In this document: piece by piece, positions 18,581-27,263 of the stretch
Position numbering within the stretch: the stretch's first letter is position 1
Layout of the letters: each line of letters starts with the position of its first letter
Origin: Agrobacterium vitis
GTDB taxonomy: Bacteria > Pseudomonadota > Alphaproteobacteria > Rhizobiales > Rhizobiaceae
Length of the DNA stretch: 64,000 bases
Reading direction: 5' to 3'
NCBI RefSeq assembly: GCF_013337045.2
Contig: NZ_CP118259.1
Location: forward strand, 372,001 to 436,000
Notes under the pieces: model-generated
Database searches by the model: none
The model's input: only the letters and a program-made list of their open reading frames with translations
Told to the model about the DNA's origin: nothing
Program-made: the position numbers and the translations under genes

Positions 18581-19141
18581 TCAACCCGGTCTATAGGCAA
18601 AGAATGAAATTCTTGTATCGCCGAAGATCCGCTCTTCCAGCAGAGTGAAGGCTTCGGGCGCCTGGACCAGAACATCGGCGCGCTCTTCGAGCAGCGCCAA
18701 GGCGCCGGGCACCAGCCAGCCGCCCTTGTCGGCAGCGGCAAAGGCCTTTTCGCCCAATCCCTTGCCATAGGGCGGATCGGCAAACAGCAGATGGAAAGGT
18801 TCCATCGTGCTGACCGAACCGAGGTCGGTGGCATCGCGGCGCAGGATCTTGGCGCGGCCATGCAGGCCAAGATTGTCGATATTTTCCCACAGCAGGCCAC
18901 GGCCCTCGACGCTGTTTTCGACAAACAGTGCCGAACGGCAACCGCGCGACAGGGCTTCCAGCCCGATGGCACCGGTGCCGGCAAACAGATCGAGAACCCG
19001 CGTGCCATCAAGACATTCGGGATGGGCGTGCATCAGGATGTTGAACAGGCTTTCGCGTGTCCGGTCGATAGTCGGCCGGATGGCGTCGGTCTTGGGCGTG
19101 GCAAGGCTACGCCCCCGAAATTCTCCACCAACAATCCGCAT
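18581..19141 (-). CDS. rsmD: 16S rRNA (guanine(966)-N2)-methyltransferase RsmD
   Basis: RsmD methylates G966 of 16S rRNA in the assembled small subunit, using SAM. The 186-residue protein has the family opening MRIVGGEFRGR...TIDRTRESLFNIL, the SAM loop DLFAGTGAIGLEA (51-63) and the catalytic DPPY at 122-125. It begins 7 bp after rluB on the same strand, so two RNA-modifying enzymes are coupled. Confidence 0.95.
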   Translation of the reverse strand: MRIVGGEFRGRSLATPKTDAIRPTIDRTRESLFNILMHAHPECLDGTRVLDLFAGTGAIGLEALSRGCRSALFVENSVEGRGLLWENIDNLGLHGRAKILRRDATDLGSVSTMEPFHLLFADPPYGKGLGEKAFAAADKGGWLVPGALALLEERADVLVQAPEAFTLLEERIFGDTRISFFAYRPG

Positions 19142-19147
19142 GTCGGC

Positions 19148-21256
19148 TTACCTCTTGCCTTTGGGGCCAGAGGAAGGGCCACGCGATGGGCCACGCCCTG
19201 CATCTGATCTGGTAGAGCCGGGTCTGGCAGAACCAGGCTTCCCGCCCGGCTTGCCACCAAAGCCCGGCTTACCACCAAAGGCAGGCTTTCCACCGGAAGA
19301 CGGCTTGCCGCCGAACGAGGACTTGCCCGCCGGTTTTCCACCAAAGGATGGCTTGTCGCCGGAAGCGGACCGGGATTTTGGTCGTCCGTCATAAGGCCGG
19401 TCGCCGGTTGGCCGCTCGGCTCTTTCTCCGGTGGGGCGGCCGGAATAGGGGCGATCACCACGAGCCGGAGCCTCGCTGCGAGCGGGTCTTTCACTTCGGT
19501 CCGGGCGATCTCCGCGTGCGGGCCACTGGCCCCGAGACGGACGGTCACTGGGCGCTGCACGCTCGCCACGTGCTGGCCGATCACCATATGCAGGTTTGTC
19601 ACCATATGAAGGCCGGGGACCACGATCTGCACCATCCCGCTTGGCACCGAAATCCCGCTTGCCGCCAAAGCCTTCTCCAGCGCGTCCACCACGTCCGGCT
19701 GGTTTGCTGTCGGGGCCTTCGGCGCGAATCCATTCGCCTTCGGCATCACGGGCGCGGCTGACCTTGACGCGCAAATCAGGATCGTCGCTACCGGCATACT
19801 GTCCACGATCCGGGTCGTGACGCGAAAGGCTCTTGGTTGGCGCACCATCCATGGTGCGGCCATAACGCTTGGTCTGCGGCGCGCCATCCGGGCGCGACCG
19901 CGATCCGCTTTTGCGAGCGTCGTCACTTGCCGCCTTCTTTTCAGACACGGGACGTGCGCCCGGCGCCATCCAGACATTGGCGGTGCGGCTCTGGCCAAGC
20001 GGCATGCGCTTTGGCTTGCCATCGCGGCTGGCATCGTCGCCGTCACGACCGGCAGCAGGTTTTCCCTTGAAGCCAGGCTTGCTGCCAAATCCGGGTTTGC
20101 TGCCAAAGGCAGGTTTTGCACCGTCGCGGCGAGTATCGAGCCGACTGAGTGCCTTTTCGCGGGCGTCCTCACGGTTGTCGAAGCCGCGTGGCTTGGGTGC
20201 CCGTGTTTCCTTCTTCCAATTGCCTTCCTCGGCTTTTGCCTTGGCTTTTGGCGCAGGCGCATCCTCTTCCTCGGCGGGTGCGTTGGAATAGAGTGGCGCG
20301 TCGAAATTGGCCTTGGATTCCTCGATCAGGCGCGGACCGAGCTGGTCGCGCAACATGCGGCCCCGCACTTCCTGCACCTGGGATTCCGGCAGGTCGCCCA
20401 ACTGGAACGGACCGTAGGAAATGCGAATCAGCCGGTTGACCTCAAGGCCAAGCGCGCCAAGCACATTCTTGATTTCCCGGTTCTTGCCTTCGCGCAAGCC
20501 CATGGTGATCCAGACGTTATGGCCCTGGCTGCGGTCCAGAACCGCGTCGATGGCACCGTAGAGCACGCCGTCAACGGCGATGCCGTCCTTCAGCGTGTCC
20601 AGCTTGGCCTGGTCGATTTCGCCATAGGCGCGCACGCGGTAGCGGCGCAGCCAGCCGGTGGTCGGCAGTTCCAGAACCCGCGCCAAGCCGCCATCATTGG
20701 TCAAGAGCAGCAGGCCCTCGGTGTTGATGTCGAGCCGGCCAATCGACATCACCCGCGGCAATTCCTCCGGCAGGTTGTCGAAGACGGTCGGGCGGCCTTC
20801 CGGGTCGGAATTGGTGGTCACCAGGCCGGATGGCTTATGATAGAGCCAGAGCCGGGTGCGCTCGATGCCGCGAATGGGCTCGCCATCCACTTCGATCCGG
20901 TCGGCCAGCGTGGCGTTCAGCACCGGGCTGTCCAGCACCTTGCCATTGACGGCCACACGGCCTTCCATGATCATGCGTTCCACGTCACGGCGCGAAGCGA
21001 TACCGGCGCGCGCCAGCAGCTTGGAAATCCGCTCCGGCTTCAGAGTGTCCTCGCTGCCAGTCTTGGCAGCAGGTGTTGCGCTTTTGCGCGGTGCCGCATC
21101 CGATTTGGCACGCGGTGCCGCATCGGACTTTTCGCCAAAGTTTTTCTGGGCACCAAAGCTTTTTGGGCCAGATTTGCCGGGTTTGTCGGCAGATGTCTTG
21201 AAGGGGCGGCCTGCGGGTTTGCTGCCCGGCCGCTTGAACTTTTCTTTATCGGTCAT
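19148..21256 (-). CDS. rluB: 23S rRNA pseudouridine synthase RluB/RsuA family with ~380-residue low-complexity tail
   Basis: RluB converts U2605 of 23S rRNA to pseudouridine. Residues 1-72 are Lys/Ala-rich. An S4 RNA-binding domain spans about 75-130 (RISKLLARAGIASRRDVERMI), and the synthase domain follows, with catalytic D176 in GRLDINTEGLL. After about residue 320 the protein is a Gly/Lys/Arg/Pro-rich tail with repeats such as FGSKPGFGSKPGF and SFGGKPSSGGKPAFGGK. At 702 residues it is more than twice the catalytic size. Extended tails occur in rhizobial homologues; RNA binding is an inference. rsmD follows 7 bp later. Confidence 0.9.
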   Translation of the reverse strand: MTDKEKFKRPGSKPAGRPFKTSADKPGKSGPKSFGAQKNFGEKSDAAPRAKSDAAPRKSATPAAKTGSEDTLKPERISKLLARAGIASRRDVERMIMEGRVAVNGKVLDSPVLNATLADRIEVDGEPIRGIERTRLWLYHKPSGLVTTNSDPEGRPTVFDNLPEELPRVMSIGRLDINTEGLLLLTNDGGLARVLELPTTGWLRRYRVRAYGEIDQAKLDTLKDGIAVDGVLYGAIDAVLDRSQGHNVWITMGLREGKNREIKNVLGALGLEVNRLIRISYGPFQLGDLPESQVQEVRGRMLRDQLGPRLIEESKANFDAPLYSNAPAEEEDAPAPKAKAKAEEGNWKKETRAPKPRGFDNREDAREKALSRLDTRRDGAKPAFGSKPGFGSKPGFKGKPAAGRDGDDASRDGKPKRMPLGQSRTANVWMAPGARPVSEKKAASDDARKSGSRSRPDGAPQTKRYGRTMDGAPTKSLSRHDPDRGQYAGSDDPDLRVKVSRARDAEGEWIRAEGPDSKPAGRGGRAGEGFGGKRDFGAKRDGADRGPRPSYGDKPAYGDRPARGERAAPSDRPSRGQWPARGDRPDRSERPARSEAPARGDRPYSGRPTGERAERPTGDRPYDGRPKSRSASGDKPSFGGKPAGKSSFGGKPSSGGKPAFGGKPGFGGKPGGKPGSARPGSTRSDAGRGPSRGPSSGPKGKR

Positions 21257-21328
21257 TTTTTGCTTGCCTGTCGTTTGCTGTGTCCTATCAGTTCGCGAAG
21301 GCTTGGTTAAGTGGAAAGTTCATGCATC

Positions 21329-21778
21329 ATGACGCTGACAATCCGTTTCATGGATGTTGCCCTGGAAGAGGCGCGGCTGGCTGGCGCGCGCGGCGAAGTG
21401 CCAATTGGCGCCGTGCTGGTCAAGGACGGCGTCATTCTGGCCCGGGCTGGTAATGAAACCCGTGCCTTGCAGGATGTCACGGCCCATGCGGAAATCCTGG
21501 CGATCCGCCGAGCCTGCGCCCTTCTGGATGACGAGCGGTTGGCGGGCGCCGATCTCTATGTGACGCTGGAACCCTGTACGATGTGCGCGGCGGCAATATC
21601 CTTCGCCCGCATCCGCCGTCTTTATTATGGAGCAGCCGATGAAAAGGGCGGGGGCGTCGACCATGGTGCGCGTTTTTACAGCCAGCCCACCTGCCATCAT
21701 GCGCCGGATGTCTATGCCGGGATCGGCGAGACTGAGGCTGCTGTTCTGCTGAAGGATTTTTTCACCGCCAAGCGGTGA
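21329..21778 (+). CDS. tadA: tRNA-specific adenosine deaminase TadA
   Basis: TadA converts A34 to inosine in tRNA-Arg(ACG). The 149-residue protein has the zinc and proton-shuttle motif HAE (H53, E55) and PCTMC (C83, C86), with the adjacent VTLEPC. Its YYGAADEKGGGVDHG stretch matches bacterial TadA rather than cytosine deaminases. The ATG at 21329 has GGAAAG about 10 bases upstream; an in-frame GTG at 21311 is the alternative. It diverges from rluB across about 70 bp. Confidence 0.93.
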   Translation: MTLTIRFMDVALEEARLAGARGEVPIGAVLVKDGVILARAGNETRALQDVTAHAEILAIRRACALLDDERLAGADLYVTLEPCTMCAAAISFARIRRLYYGAADEKGGGVDHGARFYSQPTCHHAPDVYAGIGETEAAVLLKDFFTAKR

Positions 21779-21829
21779 CGGAAATATTGCCGCGCCCCCA
21801 ATGGACGGCGCGGCGGGCGGCGCGAGCGA

Positions 21830-22816
21830 TCAGAGATCGAACTGATAGCTCTTCGGCACGAATCGGTAGCCGGTATCGAGCGTTTCGACATAGCCGACCG
21901 AGGGAAAGGGCATGTGATAGCCCAGGAAGGCAACCTTGTCGGTGGCTGCCATGTCGAACACCCGTTTACGGGTGGCGGCGGCCTGAGGCTTGTCCATGTC
22001 GAATTTCACTTCCCAATCGGGACGTTGCAGCGACAGCACGAAATGGTTGGCGGTGTCTGCGGTCAACAGCAGGCGCTTGCCCTTGGATTCGACATGGAAA
22101 ATCATATGGCCTGGCGAATGGCCAAAAGCGGCCTCGCCGCGAATGCCCGAGACCACATCGCCGCCTTGATCGCCAAGGAAGGTGATTTTTTCGGCCAGCG
22201 GCTTCACATTGGCCATAACTGCCTTCTGTCCACCTTCGGCTGGTGTGCCTGCGCGGGCGGCATTGGTCCAGAAGTCATATTCGCGCTGCCCGGCGATATA
22301 ACTCGCCTTGGTGAAGGCCGGTTTGCCCTTTTCCATCAGCCCGCCAATGTGGTCGCCATGCATATGGGTGAGAACGACGATGGTCACATCATCAGGCGAA
22401 TAGCCTGCCGCCATCATGCCTTCGCTCAGCCGTCCCATGCCGTTGACACGGCCCTGTTCGCCCATGCCGGTATCGAACAGGATGACATCGGAGCCGGTAT
22501 TGATCAGCACCGGCGAAAAGCCGTTGACGAATTTGTCGGTCGGCAGGAAATTCTTTTCCAGCAGCGCCGAAACCGTTTCCGGGCTCTGGTTGATGCCAAA
22601 GGTCTCGCCCGGCTTTTCAGAAACCCGCGTGCCGTCCTTGATGACCACGACTTCAAACTCGCCAAGCTGGAACCTGTGGGTCTCCGGGGGCATAGCATGA
22701 TTGATATCCATCGATGTCTCCGCTTGCGCAAAGGCTGCCCGCGTTATCAGCGCCGGGGCCGACAAGGCGCTCAAAGCAGCCCCTGCGATCATTGTTCGCC
22801 TGTTCATTGAAACCAT
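21830..22816 (-). CDS. Exported MBL-fold metallo-hydrolase
   Basis: A 328-residue metallo-beta-lactamase-fold protein with the zinc motif HMHGDH (H151, H153, D155, H156) and later SPGHM. The N-terminus NRRTMIAGAALSALSAP...AFAQA looks like a Tat-type signal peptide (Arg-Arg, then a hydrophobic run and an AxA cleavage site), so it probably acts in the periplasm. The closest type I recognise is the quorum-quenching/lactonase-like group of exported MBL proteins, but the substrate is not determined. GAGGAGG five bases before the ATG at 22816 fixes the start. Confidence 0.88.
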   Translation of the reverse strand: MVSMNRRTMIAGAALSALSAPALITRAAFAQAETSMDINHAMPPETHRFQLGEFEVVVIKDGTRVSEKPGETFGINQSPETVSALLEKNFLPTDKFVNGFSPVLINTGSDVILFDTGMGEQGRVNGMGRLSEGMMAAGYSPDDVTIVVLTHMHGDHIGGLMEKGKPAFTKASYIAGQREYDFWTNAARAGTPAEGGQKAVMANVKPLAEKITFLGDQGGDVVSGIRGEAAFGHSPGHMIFHVESKGKRLLLTADTANHFVLSLQRPDWEVKFDMDKPQAAATRKRVFDMAATDKVAFLGYHMPFPSVGYVETLDTGYRFVPKSYQFDL

Positions 22817-23205
22817 TACAACCTCCTCGTCCCCATTTTCATCGCTTACAGCTTCCACAGGTAGCGGCGGGTCTGTGCCGTTTCAATGGCGCGGAGGATG
22901 TTTTCTCCGGCGCTCCAGATTTTCGAGGAAAAATTATCCAGCAAACAGAATGAATTGCGTTGGAGTTGATGGCCTGTAGCCGATGATCGGCAATGCGTAA
23001 CGTGTACGTGATCGCCAAGCTTATCGGGACGATAACGATTGTCAGATATGGGATGAGGGGAATAGAAGGACGCGCCGGGTGAGGTTTTTCGTCGGGCCTT
23101 GATATGTACGCCTGGTGGTCTGTTTGTGACATTTGATCTTCGATGATGCCGCAAGGGGATATCAAATTCATTTCCAATGGCTGCCATCTTTAAAGAGTGC
23201 TCATC
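22817..23205. other. Divergent intergenic region between MBL and MFS genes
   Basis: About 390 bp. A fragment at 22921-22945 (TTTCGAGGAAAAATTATCCAGCA) resembles the left-arm end of repeat family 1. The remainder should carry the two divergent promoters; I cannot place them with confidence. A long minus-strand open frame crossing here is the antisense of the MFS gene. Confidence 0.4.
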
Positions 23206-24627
23206 ATGAATCGCATCGTTCCGCTCATCCTGGCCGTGGCCCTGTTCATGGAAAACATGGACTCCACGGTGATCGCGACGGCATTGCCCGCCATTGCCAA
23301 CGATCTCGGCGTCGGGCCGATCACGCTGAAACTGGCACTGACATCTTATATGGTGGCGCTCGCCATTTTCATTCCGGTCAGCGGCTGGATGGCGGATAAA
23401 TTCGGGGCCAAGCAGATCTTCCGGGCGGCGATGGGGGTTTTCATCGTCGGCTCCCTCTGCTGCGCCATGTCCAGTTCGCTGGTGGAATTCGTCGCCGCGC
23501 GGTTTTTGCAGGGCATGGGCGGGGCGATGATGACGCCGGTCGGCCGTCTGGTTCTGCTGCGCACCACCAAGCGCGAGGATCTGGTCTCGGCCATGGCGCT
23601 GCTGACCATGCCGGCCCTTGTCGGCCCATTGGCCGGTCCGCCGGTTGGCGGCTTCATCACCACCTATTTCACCTGGCACTGGATTTTCCTGATCAACGTG
23701 CCAATCAGCGTGCTGGGTGTCGTCTTGGCGACAATTTTCCTGCCGGAAATCGAGCGGGTTGAAACAGCGCCGATCGACTGGACCGGATTTGCCCTGACAT
23801 CGCTGTCTGCTGCCGGTGTTGTCTTCGGCCTGTCGGTCATGAGCCTGCCGGCCCTGCCGCCGATTGTCGGTATTGCCGCAACTGGTATCGGCCTGTGTTG
23901 CGGGGTTCTTTATATCGTGCATGCCAGGCGTCATCCAGCTCCGCTTCTGGATCTCACCCTGTTTCGCAAACCGGCCTTTCGCGCCGCCCAGATCGGTGGG
24001 ACGCTGTTTCGGATTTCGGCGGGTGCCATTCCCTTCCTGATGCCGCTGATGCTGCAACTCGGCTTTGGCATGACACCGTTCGAATCCGGACTGACGACTT
24101 TTGTCGGCGCCATCGGGGCGATCAGCACGAAATTCCTGGCGCGCCGGGTGTTTGCCGCGGCCGGTTTTCGCAGCGTGTTGATCGTGGCGGGCGTCTGCGG
24201 CGCCGCCACCACCTTTCTCAACGCATTTTTCACGCCGCAAACCCCGCATGCGCTGCTGATGTTCTTCCTGCTGTTGGCCGGGTTCTGCCGCTCGTTTTTC
24301 TTTACCGGAACCAATGCGCTAGGCTATGCCAATATCGACAACACCGAGGCCAGTCAGGCGACCTCAATCGCCTCGGTGTTGCAACAGGTCAGCCTTGCGC
24401 TCGGCGTTGCCTGCGCCGCCTTCGTTCTGGAAATCAGCACTATGCTCACCGGCGGTCATCTGGATCTTGCCGATTTTCATCTGGCCTTTGCCGTCGTGGC
24501 GTTTTTGTCGCTGGCCGCCGTTATTCCTTATATCTTCATGGACAAGAATGCCGGTGCTGACGTATCCGGCCATCGGCGGCCTTTGGCAGCTGGTGCCGTG
24601 GAGGCAGAAAACGTTCCTGCTAAATAA
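23206..24627 (+). CDS. MFS transporter, DHA2 (EmrB/QacA) family
   Basis: A 473-residue major-facilitator protein with about 14 hydrophobic segments. The first segment holds the DHA2 motif MENMDSTVIATALPAI, the loop after helix 2 has GWMADKFGAK (motif A), and helix 5 has the antiporter motif C region GPLAGPPVGGFI. This family exports drugs and other small molecules in exchange for protons. The ATG at 23206 with AAAGAG upstream is preferred over a GTG three codons earlier. No regulator or membrane-fusion partner adjoins it, so the substrate is open. Confidence 0.9.
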   Translation: MNRIVPLILAVALFMENMDSTVIATALPAIANDLGVGPITLKLALTSYMVALAIFIPVSGWMADKFGAKQIFRAAMGVFIVGSLCCAMSSSLVEFVAARFLQGMGGAMMTPVGRLVLLRTTKREDLVSAMALLTMPALVGPLAGPPVGGFITTYFTWHWIFLINVPISVLGVVLATIFLPEIERVETAPIDWTGFALTSLSAAGVVFGLSVMSLPALPPIVGIAATGIGLCCGVLYIVHARRHPAPLLDLTLFRKPAFRAAQIGGTLFRISAGAIPFLMPLMLQLGFGMTPFESGLTTFVGAIGAISTKFLARRVFAAAGFRSVLIVAGVCGAATTFLNAFFTPQTPHALLMFFLLLAGFCRSFFFTGTNALGYANIDNTEASQATSIASVLQQVSLALGVACAAFVLEISTMLTGGHLDLADFHLAFAVVAFLSLAAVIPYIFMDKNAGADVSGHRRPLAAGAVEAENVPAK

Positions 24628-24644
24628 CAGCTGGGAAAATCCCA

Positions 24645-24676
24645 TGAAAAAGGCGGGAGCCTTGCGGTCCCGCCTT
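24645..24676. terminator. Bidirectional intrinsic terminator between MFS and PRC-barrel genes
   Basis: AAGGCGGGA (24650-24658) pairs with TCCCGCCTT (24668-24676) across a 9-base loop. The A-run at 24647-24651 provides a U-tract for minus-strand transcription, so it is strongest for the PRC-barrel gene. It also lies directly after the MFS stop. Confidence 0.75.
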
Positions 24677-24732
24677 CTCAACTTCTGATGCTGGCCTATC
24701 GGTTTTAGCCTGGGCGGCCAGCCATCACTGTA

Positions 24733-25260
24733 TTACTTGGTCACTGTGGCTGGGGTCGAAGCAGTGGTGCCTGAATCAGCCTTCTGCTCTTCCAGCGTCT
24801 TGAACTCCGGAGCGGCCTTCAAGGTTTCAGCGGTCTCCGTTGTCGTCAGACGCAGCTTGTCTGCGTTCTGGGCATCACGGGTCACAGTGATCTTGCTAAC
24901 GGGAACGGCGACATACTTTTCGCCGATGCCGACAAAGCCACCCACACCGATCACAGCTGCGACAAGGCCGCCATTCTGCTGCATGATCAGATCCTTGATC
25001 TCACCGATGCTCTTGTCACCGGCATAGACGTTCTGGCCGATATAGTTGGATGCGGCCAACTGATCGCTGCCCTGCTGGGTCAGATAGGTGTCCATGGCAG
25101 CAGATGCGCCAGGCATGGCAGGGGCGGTGCCGGTGCTTGGAGTGGTTGTGGTGGTGCCGGGCGTTGCTGGTGTCGTTGCACTCTGCGCAAAGGCCATTGG
25201 CGCGACAACAGTGGAACCCATGAGTACGGTTGCTGCTACAATATTGAGGGTCTTGTTCAT
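24733..25260 (-). CDS. Exported PRC-barrel domain protein
   Basis: A 175-residue protein with a signal peptide (MNKTLNIVAATVLMGSTVVAPMAFAQ reduced to its features: Lys at 3, hydrophobic 6-20, AFA cleavage site near 25). A Thr/Pro/Ala-rich linker follows (about 26-55). The PRC-barrel occupies about 72-145: NYIGQNVYAGDKSIGEIKDLIM, then AVIGVGGFVGIGEKYVAVP. Such periplasmic PRC-barrels are common in rhizobia and of unknown role. The ATG at 25260 has AGGCAGG upstream; the 20 earlier codons are rejected. A terminator lies beyond the stop. Confidence 0.85.
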   Translation of the reverse strand: MNKTLNIVAATVLMGSTVVAPMAFAQSATTPATPGTTTTTPSTGTAPAMPGASAAMDTYLTQQGSDQLAASNYIGQNVYAGDKSIGEIKDLIMQQNGGLVAAVIGVGGFVGIGEKYVAVPVSKITVTRDAQNADKLRLTTTETAETLKAAPEFKTLEEQKADSGTTASTPATVTK

Positions 25261-25526
25261 CTTAAACCTGCCTTTCGGTCTTTGTTTCGTGTCGGACTGA
25301 GTGAGAGCAAGTCGCCCCATGAAAGAGTGTTTTCATGAGAGTGAGTGACTGTCTCTCTGCTCGGCTCGGTAGTGAAATGCCCGAAAGAGGCAGGAGTTCC
25401 GATAATATTCTGCATTTTATTTCTGCAAATTGACGGAACTTTAGGCATAAGAATGAGTTTGCGGCCCTTCGCTCCCCATAGCTCGCGCTATACACCGGGG
25501 GTTGAGGAGCGTCGGTTGTCGCGGCT

Positions 25527-26423
25527 TTACCAGCGGAAGCTTGGCTCGTGCCTGCCCTTGACCGTGATATCGAGGACGAAGGTCTTGCCACCGTGCGGAT
25601 CGGCGGCCAGGCCATCGGCATCGAGCCCTTCGGTGGCTGACGTGACCAGGAGACGGTCTGCCTTGGGGCCGATAAAGGCCGGGCAGGTGGTTTGGGCAGC
25701 GGGAAGCCGGTAGCGCGCCAGGTGTTGTCCTGTTCTATCGTAGTGATCGACGGCGCCAACGCCCCAACAGGCATTCCACAAGCCGCCCTCGGCATCGCAG
25801 ACCGCACCGTCGATACCACCATCCTTGCCGCGCCCGTCAATATGCACGGATGGCGCTCCGGTCGGAAGGCCGGTTGCCGGATCGAGACTGACCTTCATCA
25901 GCGTATTGACCCGCGTGTCGACATAATAACCGAGGCTTCCATCTGGCGAAAAACAGATGGCGTTGGGAATGCTGATGCTATCATAAAGACGCGTCACCTT
26001 GTCGCCCGCCACATGATAGATCGCACCAGCGCCATCGGCTGCCGTCTTGCCCATCGTGCCGATCCATAGCGCGCCGCAAGGATGGACCCGCCCGTCATTT
26101 GACCGATTGCCGGGCCGTTCCGGTTCCAGCGCGGTCAGTAGGGTCAGTTCGCCGCTGGCAATGGTGCGGATGTAAATACCCTGTTCCGTCGCCACCATCT
26201 GGCGTTCAGCATCAATTGTCGCCAACGCACTGGCCATCATCGGCAGATCGTGGCGGATCGTTTCGCCCGTTGCAAACCGATGTTCGATCAGCCCCTTGCC
26301 GAGAATGTCGAACCACCAGGCGGTGTCACGCGCTACGTCATAGGTCGGGCCTTCACCCAGATGCAGGCGGGTATCGACCAGGACGGTGCCGGAATATGCT
26401 GTTTGCAAGATGGTCTCCTTCAT
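25527..26423 (-). CDS. SMP-30/gluconolaconase family sugar lactonase
   Basis: A 298-residue six-bladed beta-propeller lactonase (SMP-30/gluconolactonase/LRE family). The metal ligands can be placed at E24 (LGEGPTYD), N109 (RSNDGR), N154 (SIPNAICFSPDG) and D205 (GGIDGAVCD). It probably hydrolyses an aldonolactone in the cytoplasm, as no signal peptide is present. No sugar dehydrogenase or transporter adjoins it, so the sugar is not indicated. The 266-bp gap to the PRC-barrel gene shows nothing I can name. Confidence 0.9.
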   Translation of the reverse strand: MKETILQTAYSGTVLVDTRLHLGEGPTYDVARDTAWWFDILGKGLIEHRFATGETIRHDLPMMASALATIDAERQMVATEQGIYIRTIASGELTLLTALEPERPGNRSNDGRVHPCGALWIGTMGKTAADGAGAIYHVAGDKVTRLYDSISIPNAICFSPDGSLGYYVDTRVNTLMKVSLDPATGLPTGAPSVHIDGRGKDGGIDGAVCDAEGGLWNACWGVGAVDHYDRTGQHLARYRLPAAQTTCPAFIGPKADRLLVTSATEGLDADGLAADPHGGKTFVLDITVKGRHEPSFRW

Positions 26424-26446
26424 CCAATCGCTGTGGCACTCTTGTC

Positions 26447-26550
26447 TACTGCATAATTCCTGAAATCGGAATCGATTTAAGGAGAAATTATGCAGCGGAT
26501 ATAAAGCATTACAGCGAACCTTCGTGCGCTATAGAGGGCGCACGCCGCTG
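26447..26550 (+). repeat. Full copy of dispersed repeat family 1
   Basis: The copy opens TACTGCATAATTCC, closes its left palindrome with AAATTATGCAGC, and has GTGCGC pairing with GCGCAC in the right half before CGCTG. It is immediately upstream of the lactonase gene start and may contain that gene's leader. Confidence 0.85.
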
Positions 26551-27263
26551 GTGAGCATTTCCAGGACAAGTGGAAACCGGTTTTGCCAATTGGACATGCG
26601 TAAAAGCAAGGGGCGAGAAGGTTGCTGCGATGCCATGAAGAAAAACGCACCAAGCGAGTATACGCTCAGCATGACAATCACCTTTCATCTAGACCGCAGA
26701 GAACGCGATTCGAGCCGCTCGGATGGTTCCACGACAGCCGGTTTGGCGCGAATGGCAGTGCCAGGCGAAATAAATTGCGGGCGATGACGGCGGTTTCACA
26801 TCCAGGCCGACATGGCCGTCGTATTGGTCAATGTCGCGCAAGCAAAACAGGGAATACTTGATTTGCTAATCTGTTTTGTGGCGTGGGCCTGTTTCGCGGC
26901 TAAGACGATAGAATTTTCAAAAAAACACGGGTTCAGCCCTTGGTCTTGGCAGGATAGTCGATTTATAGGGATGGGAAATTGCGGTCGGGTGCGTATCGTT
27001 ATCGTCAACCGGCAAAAGCCGAAGCATTTTCCGGTTGCGGCGAGACCTAACAGAATGGCCGGAAGATAAATGAATGGCCACGATATATTAATGGATAAAG
27101 GGCTTCGTTAAATTATTCAGGACTGGCTTTTTTAGTTATCAATGTTTTTGGCTGTAACTGCCGGAATGCAGTCGGCATTCAATTTTCGCAGTGTCCGGCT
27201 ATAGCAGGTATGCGGCGGGTTGCGACGCGGTCGCGATAGAGAAGAGAACAAGGCTTTTTATCG
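26551..27263. other. Long intergenic region upstream of the LuxR-type regulator
   Basis: About 710 bp. At 26565-26606 there is a RIME-like core (ACAAGTGGAAACCGGTTTTG, then GGACATGCGTAAAA). At 26843-26878, CAAAACAG and CTGTTTTG form an inverted repeat with 20 bases between them. The stretch 27060-27200 is AT-rich and probably carries the luxR-type promoter. Short open frames here show no coding features. Confidence 0.45.

Noticed and set aside
19817..21310. 497-codon plus-strand open frame opposite rluB
   Set aside because: Shadow of the S4 and synthase domains read in reverse; no coherent domain.
22846..24249. 467-codon minus-strand open frame opposite the MFS transporter
   Set aside because: Antisense shadow: His/Gln/Arg-rich, no hydrophobic or domain pattern, while the plus strand has full MFS motifs.
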